From NCBI GenBank assembly GCA_015068905.1, contig SVJQ01000003.1, positions 51,472-115,471 of the forward strand: 64,000 nucleotides of DNA, given 5' to 3'. Positions 8,946-16,861 of this stretch are shown here, one piece after another. The notes under the pieces were generated by a model. The model was not told the DNA's origin and made no database searches. It saw only the letters and a program-made list of their open reading frames with translations. The number at the start of each line of letters is the position of its first letter. The stretch's first letter is position 1. This DNA is from Oscillospiraceae bacterium (GTDB lineage Bacteria > Bacillota > Clostridia > UBA1381 > UBA9506). A program made the position numbers and the translations under genes.

Positions 8946-8974
8946 TGTGTGACAGTATTAAGCTTTATAAAATT

Positions 8975-9003
8975 ATTTTACCATAAAGTTGTGATAAAAT
9001 CAA
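8975..9003 (-). promoter_or_regulatory. Promoter of the cobalamin ECF operon
   Basis: Minus-strand TTGATT (8998-9003) and TAAAAT (8975-8980) with 17-base spacing, about 30 bases before the riboswitch. Confidence 0.6.
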
Positions 9004-9129
9004 TCTGCAAAAAGTGAAATTCAAAACAGATTTTTGATACTACAGATAAAGATTTTGAGGGTTCTGAAACGGGATTGTGAAACCGAGCCGGTTAAATCAA
9101 GAAATTTTCTATGAAAAGGAGAGAAATAC

Positions 9130-9158
9130 TTGAATCAAAGCTTTTTCTGTGGTATTAT
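9130..9158 (+). promoter_or_regulatory. Promoter of the orphan oadB operon
   Basis: TTGAAT (9130-9135) and TATTAT (9153-9158) with 17-base spacing. The gene start is 40 bases downstream, after AGAGGTG. Confidence 0.55.
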
Positions 9159-9197
9159 GATATATAGCAATTACAACAATAAACAAAGAGGTGCTTT

Positions 9198-10337
9198 ATG
9201 GAATTTTTGTTAGAAGGATTTATGAATGTTACCTGGCAGCAGGGCGTTATGTACCTTGTGGGTATCGTTCTGATTTATCTTGCCATTAAAAAGGAATATG
9301 AGCCTTCGCTTTTACTGCCTATGGGCTTTGGTGCCATTTTGGTTAACCTACCCCTGTCGGGTGTGGTGAATCAGAATATTGAAGGTATTGGTGAAGTGAC
9401 AGGTATTATCGAGTGGCTGTTTGATATCGGCATTCACGCATCAGAAGCAATGCCCTTGTTACTCTTCATCGGTATCGGTGCTATGATTGACTTTGGCCCC
9501 CTGCTTTCAAACCCGAAAATGTTTTTATTCGGCGCTGCGGCGCAGTTTGGTATCTTTTTGGTTATAGCAGCAGCGGCTCTGATCGGCTTCCCCTTGAAGG
9601 AAGCAGCGTCCATCGGTATCATCGGTGCGGCTGACGGTCCTACTTCAATTTTGGTTTCTCAGGTACTTAAATCAGAGTATGTGGGATCAATCGCGGTGGC
9701 GGCATATTCTTACATGGCGCTTGTGCCGATTATCCAGCCCCTTGCCATTAAGGCAGTTACCACGAAGAAGGAAAGAAAAATCAGAATGACATATAACCCT
9801 GCAAACGTGTCAAAGTCACTGAAAATTGCATTTCCCATCATCGTAACCGTTATTGCCGGTTTTATTGCACCCACATCTGTTGCATTGGTTGGCTTTTTGA
9901 TGTTTGGTAACCTATTGCGTGAGTGCGGCGTGCTTGATTCTTTATCCGAATCCGCGCAGAAGGTGCTTGCAAATCTTGTAACTCTTTTGCTGGGCATCAC
10001 CATTTCCTTCAGCATGCAGGCAGAAGCCTTTGTAACGTTTGAAACCTTGATTATTATGGGTCTGGGTCTTGTGGCATTTATCTTTGACTCGATTGCCGGC
10101 GTGTTCTTTGCAAAGTTTTTGAACCTGTTTACCAAGAACAAAATCAATCCTATGGTTGGCGCGGCAGGCATTTCGGCATTCCCCATGTCCTCCCGCGTGA
10201 TTCAGAAGCTGGGTCAGGAAGCAGACCCCCAGAACTTCCTCTTAATGCATGCTGCCGGTGCAAACGTTTCCGGTCAGATTGCATCCGTTTTAGCAGGTGG
10301 TATGATTCTGAACCTGATTCCCCAGCTTATAAAGTGA
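9198..10337 (+). CDS. Na+-translocating decarboxylase beta subunit (OadB/GcdB family), orphan copy
   Basis: Polytopic membrane protein of 379 residues, homologous to the second beta subunit in this window (18315-19559). These subunits decarboxylate carboxybiotin and export Na+. The signature GIIGAADGPTSI, with the Na+-binding Asp, and MHAAGANVSGQI near the C-terminus are intact. Unlike the copy at 18 kb, it has no carboxyltransferase or biotin-carrier gene beside it. It is followed by a tiny membrane protein and iron genes. It could share the biotin carrier from the other operon or act as a separate Na+-linked carrier. Confidence 0.9.
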   Translation: MEFLLEGFMNVTWQQGVMYLVGIVLIYLAIKKEYEPSLLLPMGFGAILVNLPLSGVVNQNIEGIGEVTGIIEWLFDIGIHASEAMPLLLFIGIGAMIDFGPLLSNPKMFLFGAAAQFGIFLVIAAAALIGFPLKEAASIGIIGAADGPTSILVSQVLKSEYVGSIAVAAYSYMALVPIIQPLAIKAVTTKKERKIRMTYNPANVSKSLKIAFPIIVTVIAGFIAPTSVALVGFLMFGNLLRECGVLDSLSESAQKVLANLVTLLLGITISFSMQAEAFVTFETLIIMGLGLVAFIFDSIAGVFFAKFLNLFTKNKINPMVGAAGISAFPMSSRVIQKLGQEADPQNFLLMHAAGANVSGQIASVLAGGMILNLIPQLIK

Positions 10338-10353
10338 TTGGAGGCTATATAAA

Positions 10354-10500
10354 ATGAAATTACAACCCTTTATGTCAAATGAAATGATTGCTGATTTAAT
10401 GTCATCCCTTCAGGTTATGTGGCAGGGTATGCTTGCAATCTTTATCGTTATGGGCGCGATTGCCCTCATTGTGTATCTGTTTACTAAGTTTTCAAAATAA
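10354..10500 (+). CDS. 48-residue single-pass membrane protein, OadG-like partner
   Basis: Short ORF starting 17 bases after the orphan beta-subunit gene with its own GGAGG site. The protein has a polar N-terminus (MKLQPFMSNEMIADLMSSLQ) and one strong transmembrane segment at about residues 24-44. It ends KFSK and lacks the Pro/Ala linker of a normal OadG. Position and topology suggest a reduced gamma-type subunit that assembles with the beta subunit, as small OadG-related proteins do elsewhere; the exact role is unproven. Confidence 0.7.
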   Translation: MKLQPFMSNEMIADLMSSLQVMWQGMLAIFIVMGAIALIVYLFTKFSK

Positions 10501-10549
10501 CAATGCCGTGATGCGCGAGATTTTGAAATTTTTATAAGGAGGCTTCTTT

Positions 10550-10753
10550 ATGGAAAACTATATGGTATGTAACTGCAAACAGGTCAGCTATGCAGACATT
10601 TCAGATGCAGTTCACAACAACACAAATTTTGCCGATGTTCTCAAAACCTTTGAGGAAGTGCAGAAGGTGACCCATTGTTCTACCGGTTGTGGCGGTTGCC
10701 ATCAGAAGGTACTTGACATTATATCCGATATTTTAAGCGGGGTATCACAGTAA
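10550..10753 (+). CDS. BFD-like [2Fe-2S]-binding protein
   Basis: Protein of 67 residues with the BFD/NifU-C Cys pattern: CNC near residue 8 and CSTGCGGC near 43-50, giving C-x-C...C-x6-C-type ligands (a further Cys lies between). Family members such as bacterioferritin-associated ferredoxin reduce and release stored iron. The ferritin gene directly downstream supports a role in iron mobilisation. A terminator separates the two, so they are adjacent units rather than one tight operon. Confidence 0.85.
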   Translation: MENYMVCNCKQVSYADISDAVHNNTNFADVLKTFEEVQKVTHCSTGCGGCHQKVLDIISDILSGVSQ

Positions 10754-10761
10754 GTTAACAA

Positions 10762-10796
10762 CAAGGCACTCCGCTTGCGGAGTGCCTTGTTTATTA
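10762..10796 (+). terminator. Intrinsic terminator after BFD-like gene
   Basis: A 13-bp perfect GC-rich stem with a TT loop (10762-10789) followed by a T-rich tail. Confidence 0.85.
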
Positions 10797-10819
10797 TTAA
10801 AAGATAAGGAGAGATAAGT

Positions 10820-11332
10820 ATGTTAAACGAAAAAGTATCAAAGTTAATCAATGAACAGGTGAATAAAGAGCTGTATTCAGCCTATTTGTACCTTGATTTT
10901 TCCATTTACTATGAACAGCAGGGCTTAGACGGCTTTGCCAACTGGTATATGGTTCAGGCACAGGAAGAGCGTGACCATGCTATGCTGATGCTGAAATATC
11001 TGCAGCTTTGCGGTGAAAAAGTTACGCTGGACGTTGTAGCAAAGCCGGATAAAGAAATGAACAAGCTGATGGATCCCCTGCAGTTTGGCTTGGAACACGA
11101 GCAGTATGTAACCAGCCTGATTAACGATATTTATGCTGCAGCTTATGAAGTAAAGGACTTCAGAACCATGCAGTTCTTAGACTGGTTTGTGAAAGAACAG
11201 TTAGAAGAAGAAAAGAATGCCGAAGATATGATCAAGAAAATGGAGCTGTTCGGCAACGACTCTAAAGGCCTTTATTCTCTTGATACCGAGTATGCGGCAA
11301 GAATTTATACTGCACCGTCATTGGTGTTATAA
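10820..11332 (+). CDS. ftnA: Ferritin (non-haem, FtnA type)
   Basis: Iron-storage four-helix protein that oxidises Fe(II) and mineralises it inside a 24-mer. The 170 residues match the bacterial ferritin length. Ferroxidase-centre residues are at the canonical places: E17, Y24, E49/E50, H53, E94, Q127 and E130. Ribosome site AAGGAGAG is just upstream. Encoded beside a BFD-like [2Fe-2S] protein, a plausible iron-release partner. Confidence 0.95.
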   Translation: MLNEKVSKLINEQVNKELYSAYLYLDFSIYYEQQGLDGFANWYMVQAQEERDHAMLMLKYLQLCGEKVTLDVVAKPDKEMNKLMDPLQFGLEHEQYVTSLINDIYAAAYEVKDFRTMQFLDWFVKEQLEEEKNAEDMIKKMELFGNDSKGLYSLDTEYAARIYTAPSLVL

Positions 11333-11368
11333 GACTTTGAGATAACGGAAAAATTCGGGGGTGTTTGT

Positions 11369-12325
11369 ATGAAAAAAGTATCAATAATAACCGTGGCTTG
11401 TTTGCTTTTGCTGTTATTGTCGGGTTGCAGTCTTATGACAAACATCGGCAATCCGCCGGTACCCGATTCGCCTGCAAAAGAAAGTGTGTCAAATCCGTCT
11501 GATAAGAAGGAAAAAACCCCCAGAACGGTGGATATTTCTGCCGGTATTACAGACGGAGGCTATGGGTATTCTTATGCATATGATTTCGATTTTGACGGCG
11601 AAAAAGAAGCCATTTCAATGAAGGTCATTGACGATGTGGACAATGAGTGGTTCAGCTCTTTGGATGTTTCCATCGGCGAATATCAAAAGTATCTTGAGCT
11701 GCTTGATGGAATAATTGAAAAGGTCTATGTCTGCGATATTGACCCGGATGACGGGGTTATGAACCTTGCCATTATCACCTGTGAGATCAGTGGTGATCCC
11801 AGAATCCGTATTTTGCAATATGATCCGGATCTGGCACCCTGCATGTTTAAAGACGTAAACCCTGACGGTGAGTATATGGAGGATAGTTTGTGGCTAGGAT
11901 ATGCGGTTTCTTATTATTTTAATGTGAATGAGGATGACTCTATCACCATTGAAACACAGACCGACAGCGCCGGTATGTGGAGCGTGTATAAGACCTATCG
12001 GGAAAATGACGGCTTTTTTGTGGAGGATATTCCTGAAACCTACAAGGTTTTACCGGACTTTATGGAACGGGCGATTTCAGGTGAAACGTCACTTTCCGGT
12101 GAAGAGCTTGCAAAGTGGAAGGAAGGCTATGTAAAAGCCTGTGTAGAATATGCCGGAGATGGTATTACGCTGGCGCCCGGAGATTATTTTAAGGTGACTC
12201 TGGATGACGGGAACAATAACCTGTATGTTAAGAAGGAATCCGGTGAGGCGGGCTGGATTAATGTGGACTATAAAAATGAAGCACGCTATCAGCTAAACGA
12301 TTTGTTCTTCTTCCTGGCAGGCTAA
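11369..12325 (+). CDS. Lipoprotein of unknown function
   Basis: Protein of 318 residues with a typical lipoprotein signal: MKK, a Leu-rich core and the lipobox LSGC with the lipidated Cys at 20. A Ser/Pro/Lys-rich linker follows, then an acidic globular domain with several DFDFDGE-like, calcium-repeat-like turns and a conserved-looking C-terminal stretch ending in NDLFFFLAG. Anchored outside the membrane. It follows ferritin by 36 bases with no terminator between, so it is probably co-transcribed. I do not recognise the domain. Confidence 0.8.
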   Translation: MKKVSIITVACLLLLLLSGCSLMTNIGNPPVPDSPAKESVSNPSDKKEKTPRTVDISAGITDGGYGYSYAYDFDFDGEKEAISMKVIDDVDNEWFSSLDVSIGEYQKYLELLDGIIEKVYVCDIDPDDGVMNLAIITCEISGDPRIRILQYDPDLAPCMFKDVNPDGEYMEDSLWLGYAVSYYFNVNEDDSITIETQTDSAGMWSVYKTYRENDGFFVEDIPETYKVLPDFMERAISGETSLSGEELAKWKEGYVKACVEYAGDGITLAPGDYFKVTLDDGNNNLYVKKESGEAGWINVDYKNEARYQLNDLFFFLAG

Positions 12326-12359
12326 AATACCTCTGTAGGCAGAACAATTCAAAGAGCAA

Positions 12360-12393
12360 CAAAAAAACGCGACCTAAGAGGTCGCGTTTTTTA
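12360..12393. terminator. Bidirectional intrinsic terminator
   Basis: A 9-bp stem (AACGCGACC / GGTCGCGTT) with a five-base loop, flanked by A-run and T-run on both sides. It separates the convergent lipoprotein and O-antigen-ligase-like genes. Confidence 0.85.
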
Positions 12394-12401
12394 TTGCTTA
12401 T

Positions 12402-13922
12402 TTACTTTCTTCTTGAAAGCTTGACCGCGCACAAAAGAATGCCGGCAACAATAAAGAAGACAAACATCACACGGGGATAGAACCAAATATATTCAACCCC
12501 TGCGGTGAAGCTGATACCGCAAAAGGCGCTGATGGCTGCAGCGATTATGCAGGACAGGGTTTTATTACCCTTTTTCACAACGCTAAAGCCTCGGCGGATG
12601 ATGGTAAACATGTAGATTAAAAATGAGGAAACACCAAGAATACCCATCTCAAGCAAAAGCTCCATATACAGCATGTGGCTGTGAGGTGCTTTGGTCGCCA
12701 GAGGGTTTGCATAGAAGGGATACACCTTGGCAAAGGCTTCGGTACCGATACCGATGCCGCTTAAGAAATAATCCTTTATTATTTTACCGGTTCCATCCCA
12801 CAGATAAATGCGGTAGGCGTTTGACGTATCCTCCAGCGAGCCGATGGTAAAAATACGGTTAATAACCGTTTCGGGTATGAAGGGGATACACAAAAGACCA
12901 ATGGGAATGAGGGGGAGCAAAAGCCGCCAGTCATAAATTAAAATAAACACAACAGTTGCGATGGCAAAAGCCACATAGCCTGAGCGGGAATAACTCATAG
13001 CAAGTGCAATAAGGGAAGCTGCTAAAGCAACGCCGTAAATCAACTTTTGCTTTGCCTTGCGGGATGCAAAAAACATAGCATAAATAAAAGGTACAATCAT
13101 TACAATAATTTCGGCAAAGTTGTTGGGATTGCCCACAGTGGCATACACTCTGCCGGGCATGCCCTCGTTATTGGCAAGGTCGGTCAGGCTGGGGTCAACC
13201 TCAACACCAATGACCCTTTGAACCATGGCAAACAGGCTCATAACAAACAGACCGGCAATCAGGGCGTTTACTGTTGTTTTTAGGGCTTTTTCATCGCCGG
13301 CACTCATCCACACAATCAGCATAAACAGAATGGCAGCAAAGAAGAACAGCGCCGTTCTGATACTATCCATCAGGGCAGGAGAAACGGCTATCGCGCACAC
13401 AATGGATAAGGCGAAAACAATCAGCGACAAGGGCATGGATGAAATGCTTGGAATTTTTGCTCTGCCTGCAGCAATCTTGAGGCAGTATAGAAAAAAGAAT
13501 AAAAATGCCGCTCCGACAGCATAAATGTTATTCCAACGTTCATGGGGCACAACCAGCATCAGTAAAAAAAATGCTGCCAGCCCGTAACTGAAGGAAATAT
13601 ATTTTTTAGAACTGATATAAGTTAATAAGCGGTGCAAAAGCCCACCTTCGGAAAAGCGTTTGACCACTTTTAAAACCGCACCCAAAGCGCAGGAAAAAAA
13701 CGAGAAAACAGCCTGCAGGAGCCGGTACAAAAGGGACGAATCATAAAGGCTATGCAATCCCTTATCCGCAGTTACATAGCCGTGCAAAAGGCTTGTTGAA
13801 AAGCTTGCACGCAAACTGCCCGATACTTTTGTTAAAAGGGTATATATAATAGACTGTTCATAGCCGGAAAAGAATTTTTTAATAGACCGGACAAGCAGCA
13901 TGGTAAAACTCTGAGCGAGCAC
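12402..13922 (-). CDS. O-antigen ligase / polymerase family membrane protein
   Basis: Polytopic membrane protein of 506 residues with about 11-13 hydrophobic segments. The Wzy_C-type region holds YSRSGYVAFAIA, then the large extracytoplasmic loop with GIGIGTEAFAKVYP and the KAPHSHMLYMELLLEMG stretch that marks O-antigen ligases and related polymerases. In Gram-positive bacteria such proteins polymerise or attach surface glycans or bicarbonate-type substrates; the substrate here is unknown. It lies 45 bases downstream of the DUF4330 gene and is probably co-transcribed with it. Confidence 0.8.
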   Translation of the reverse strand: MLAQSFTMLLVRSIKKFFSGYEQSIIYTLLTKVSGSLRASFSTSLLHGYVTADKGLHSLYDSSLLYRLLQAVFSFFSCALGAVLKVVKRFSEGGLLHRLLTYISSKKYISFSYGLAAFFLLMLVVPHERWNNIYAVGAAFLFFFLYCLKIAAGRAKIPSISSMPLSLIVFALSIVCAIAVSPALMDSIRTALFFFAAILFMLIVWMSAGDEKALKTTVNALIAGLFVMSLFAMVQRVIGVEVDPSLTDLANNEGMPGRVYATVGNPNNFAEIIVMIVPFIYAMFFASRKAKQKLIYGVALAASLIALAMSYSRSGYVAFAIATVVFILIYDWRLLLPLIPIGLLCIPFIPETVINRIFTIGSLEDTSNAYRIYLWDGTGKIIKDYFLSGIGIGTEAFAKVYPFYANPLATKAPHSHMLYMELLLEMGILGVSSFLIYMFTIIRRGFSVVKKGNKTLSCIIAAAISAFCGISFTAGVEYIWFYPRVMFVFFIVAGILLCAVKLSRRK

Positions 13923-13967
13923 TTATAAAACCTCCTTTTTCTGATGGTTGTATAGAAAACCGGGGTT

Positions 13968-14447
13968 TTATTTTTCAGCGATTCCGGCAACCTTGCCGAA
14001 CATTTTTGCATCACCGGCGTATACAGTCATACTATGGCCCACGGTGTATGTGGTGCCGGAAACCTGAATGCCGTGATTACCCTTAACGGCCTCGACCTCT
14101 GTAGTGAGTGTGACAGAATTATAATTCTCTTTTGCAGATTTGTGCAGGTTACCCTCATCATCAGAGCAGTAGATAGCAGCATCACCCACCTTAACATTTG
14201 TAACAGTGCCGAGGGCGTGTTTCTTTTGCTCATCAGACACGGCGTCACCGGGCTTTACCAAAACAGCAGCAAAGCCTGGCACCTCTTCAAAATAATAGCT
14301 GACGATATAGGTTTTTGCTTCTGCGGCGCCGCCGTTTGCAGCACCGGGGCCAAAAAATTTAAAGCCGACAAAACCGAGCACCGCCAAAACGACAACCAGC
14401 ACAACGGCATCAACCGCGGTAAATTTTACTTTCTTTTTTTCAGACAT
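13968..14447 (-). CDS. DUF4330-type membrane-anchored protein
   Basis: Protein of 159 residues with a basic N-terminus (MSEKKKVKF), one transmembrane helix at about 13-33, and an extracytoplasmic beta-rich domain containing PGDAVSDEQKKHALGTV and a C-terminal KMFGKVAGIAEK. This matches the DUF4330 family as I know it; no biochemical function is established. It leads a two-gene unit with the O-antigen-ligase-like protein, a pairing that suggests a role in surface-glycan assembly (inference). Confidence 0.7.
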   Translation of the reverse strand: MSEKKKVKFTAVDAVVLVVVLAVLGFVGFKFFGPGAANGGAAEAKTYIVSYYFEEVPGFAAVLVKPGDAVSDEQKKHALGTVTNVKVGDAAIYCSDDEGNLHKSAKENYNSVTLTTEVEAVKGNHGIQVSGTTYTVGHSMTVYAGDAKMFGKVAGIAEK

Positions 14448-14527
14448 ATCAGTTCCTCTTTTCTATATAAGTAAGTAGTTTGCGGCGCGTTCAGCGCTGC
14501 CTGAAGGGTTTAAAAACATATATGCCT

Positions 14528-14556
14528 ATTGTATCATAAATCTGTGTTGCCGTCAA
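14528..14556 (-). promoter_or_regulatory. Promoter of the DUF4330 / O-antigen-ligase-like unit
   Basis: Minus-strand TTGACG (14551-14556) and TACAAT (14528-14533) with 17-base spacing, 80 bases before the DUF4330 start. Confidence 0.65.
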
Positions 14557-14572
14557 ATAAATCTTTGCCCAC

Positions 14573-14601
14573 TTGTTTTTTGTTTTATACAATGGTATAA
14601 T
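14573..14601 (+). promoter_or_regulatory. Promoter of the 14670 membrane-protein gene
   Basis: TTGTTT (14573-14578) and TATAAT (14596-14601) with 17-base spacing. A 12-codon ORF (14608-14646, beginning MQDFVMIAY) follows at once and may be an untranslated coincidence or a leader peptide. Confidence 0.65.
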
Positions 14602-14669
14602 TAATTTATGCAGGATTTTGTTATGATTGCATATCTTCCGGCATGATTTGAGGGGAAAGAAGGCCTTTT

Positions 14670-15389
14670 ATGTTCAAACGTTTTTGTACCATTTTTATTA
14701 TATTTGCTTTTGCCCTTCCCATGGTAGCGGCCCTTTGTATGCTTCTGCTTTGGGGGCTTGAGCTGCTGGGGATTGGGGATGTAGGATCAGTCAGGGCGTT
14801 TATTGTATCAATGTTCCGTGTGATTCCTTTTACAAGTCCTGTCGCCCTGACGGCAGACGCGGCATATTTTTCACCGGGCAATTATGTAACGGCAATGGCA
14901 GGCAGCTTGGCAAAAGGATTTTTGTCAGCTGTTTTTGTTGGCGGTGTTATGTATTTAATTGATGGTTTTTTGGGCAAAAAAATCTATAAGGATATGACTC
15001 AGATTCTGGCGAAGCTCTTTGGTCTTGTTGTGGGGGCATTGATTTTGCGTTTTACAAATCTGCTGGGCGAGCTGACGGCTATTATCACCCGGTATACCCT
15101 CGTGGTTATCATCATTGTGCTGATTTTAGTTTTAACCCGTGTTCTGTTTATGCGTCATAGGGCATTCAGTATTATGAGCATTGTCAAAAGCCTGTTAAGG
15201 GTATTTGTTAATGCTGTTTTAACAGTTGTTTTATGCTGTTATCTGGCAGCATTCGGCAGTCTGGCGGTGGCGGAGCCTTTGGTCATTTCGCAAAGCATTT
15301 TAAATGTTATCCTGATTTTCCTTGTTTCCGGCGTTTTGGTGGCAGCTGCCTTCGTGGTAGATAAGCTTGTTGCGATTGATATGAAATAA
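14670..15389 (+). CDS. Polytopic membrane protein of unknown function
   Basis: Protein of 239 residues with about seven hydrophobic segments and almost no long soluble loops. The start follows GGGGAAAGAAGG. Short charged turns (RHRAF and DGFLGKKIYKDM) separate the helices. I recognise no family motif. It is a single-gene unit between its own promoter and a strong terminator, divergent from the DUF4330 gene. Confidence 0.75.
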   Translation: MFKRFCTIFIIFAFALPMVAALCMLLLWGLELLGIGDVGSVRAFIVSMFRVIPFTSPVALTADAAYFSPGNYVTAMAGSLAKGFLSAVFVGGVMYLIDGFLGKKIYKDMTQILAKLFGLVVGALILRFTNLLGELTAIITRYTLVVIIIVLILVLTRVLFMRHRAFSIMSIVKSLLRVFVNAVLTVVLCCYLAAFGSLAVAEPLVISQSILNVILIFLVSGVLVAAAFVVDKLVAIDMK

Positions 15390-15420
15390 CAATCCGATAT
15401 ATAGATTGTTCGTTATATAA

Positions 15421-15452
15421 TAAAACACACCCCGTATGGGGTGTGTTTTATT
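15421..15452. terminator. Bidirectional intrinsic terminator
   Basis: A 12-bp stem, AAAACACACCCC with its complement and a GTAT loop, followed by T-rich sequence on both strands. It serves the convergent 14670 and MFS genes; the MFS stop codon lies inside its tail. Confidence 0.85.
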
Positions 15453-16728
15453 ATATATTGTTTTGGGTAAACCGCTTCCAAAAGGGGGTTGCCAGAAAAC
15501 AGAAGATAACGGCAATAGCGCCAAGTGCAAGCCAGATGACAGCGGTTATGGTCCAACCGAAATGTTCTGCCAAAAGACCGTATGCATAGTTTGCTATCAT
15601 AACTCCCAAGCCACCAAAGGAGTTAATAAAGCTTGCAATCAAACCGGTCTTTCCTTGAGCAGAAAAGGCTGCCGGCATAATGACGTTAATCACCTGACTG
15701 GACGACATCGTAAACGTGGTTGTCAGCGCAAGAGAGATTAAAATAAAGAACAAATGCACCTTGCCGGTAAAGACAATTAACAGCAAAAGGGGCAGGCAAA
15801 TCGTAAAAAAGATACCCATGATGGTTGCAATGTTTTTACAGCGCTTGGGGTATATCCAGTTAACAATGAAGAGGCCGGACAGATTCACGACAATGAGCAC
15901 GGTTGTTAGCAGGTTTGCAAAGCTGGGCGGCACGTCATAGCACTCCATAATCATAGTGGGAACCCAGTTCTTAAGCCCGATATCCAGCATACAGCGAATG
16001 AGAGCAGGAACGGTCAGGAAGATAAGACCGCTGGCAAACAGCATACGGAAAAAGGGCATCGGCTCAGGCGACACGGTCTGTGCTTTTTCGGCTTTGTTAT
16101 CACCCAATTCCACAGGCAAAATCTCAGGACCGGGAACCATTTTTTTCTTTAGGTGTGCCATTAACCATAAAACGGATGCAATCATAATACCGAGAGTTAT
16201 TACAGAGGACCAGAACAGGCTGGGCCAGCTGAAGAAGCGGAGCAGCACCCCTGCAAAAAGATAACTGAGTGCACTGCCTAAGGGGTACGCAAGGAACAGG
16301 TATGACATGGCTTTTTGTCTATGCTCGGGCATCACAACGGTGGTGGTGAGCTTTAAAATGACAGGCCAAACGCCGAACTGCAACAAACCGTTTAACGTCC
16401 AGGCAACCAGCATAACCACAAATGAATCCGTCATTGCCATTGCAATGTTGGTCACCAGCGCACCGAAAAGCCCTATCAGCAGCATTTTAAAAGGGGGAAT
16501 TTTTTCAACTAAAACACCGCCAAATAGCTGTGCAACGCTGTAAAGTAAATAGAAGCCGGCATTGATAAGGCCTGCATCAGACTTGTCAAACAGATGCACT
16601 TCCGGACTCACAATGGTGGCAATGGCGGTGGAATATGTATTCTTTGTCATAGAGACAATGGTGTAAGCAGCGAAAATAATAATAAAGGTAATCCAGCTGC
16701 TTCTTTCGTTTTCTAAATGCCCTTTCAT
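15451..16728 (-). CDS. MFS transporter (organophosphate/sugar-phosphate antiporter-like)
   Basis: Twelve-helix major facilitator protein of about 425 residues. The N-terminal helix pattern, the NAGFYLLYSVAQLFGG stretch and the overall layout resemble GlpT/UhpT-type (OPA) carriers, but the substrate cannot be told. The start at 16728 (MKGHLENERS) is supported by GAGGTG eight bases upstream; the longer frame begins 48 bases earlier without a ribosome site. Stands alone between two terminators. Confidence 0.85.
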   Translation of the reverse strand: MKGHLENERSSWITFIIIFAAYTIVSMTKNTYSTAIATIVSPEVHLFDKSDAGLINAGFYLLYSVAQLFGGVLVEKIPPFKMLLIGLFGALVTNIAMAMTDSFVVMLVAWTLNGLLQFGVWPVILKLTTTVVMPEHRQKAMSYLFLAYPLGSALSYLFAGVLLRFFSWPSLFWSSVITLGIMIASVLWLMAHLKKKMVPGPEILPVELGDNKAEKAQTVSPEPMPFFRMLFASGLIFLTVPALIRCMLDIGLKNWVPTMIMECYDVPPSFANLLTTVLIVVNLSGLFIVNWIYPKRCKNIATIMGIFFTICLPLLLLIVFTGKVHLFFILISLALTTTFTMSSSQVINVIMPAAFSAQGKTGLIASFINSFGGLGVMIANYAYGLLAEHFGWTITAVIWLALGAIAVIFCFLATPFWKRFTQNNI

Positions 16729-16805
16729 AGAAAAACACCTCGGTTTTAATTTAAACAACAGTACATATTTTACCACAAAAAAATTGCCATTTCAATGGGT
16801 TTTAA

Positions 16806-16843
16806 CAAAAAAGCCGTGTGGCTGTGTGCCACACGGCTTTTTG
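16806..16843 (-). terminator. Intrinsic terminator of the Na+-decarboxylase operon
   Basis: Perfect stem AGCCGTGTGGC / GCCACACGGCT with a short loop. A-run and T-run flank it, so it also works on the plus strand. It lies 19 bases after the stop of the last operon gene. Confidence 0.85.
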
Positions 16844-16861
16844 TAATTTGCTACATCCCAA

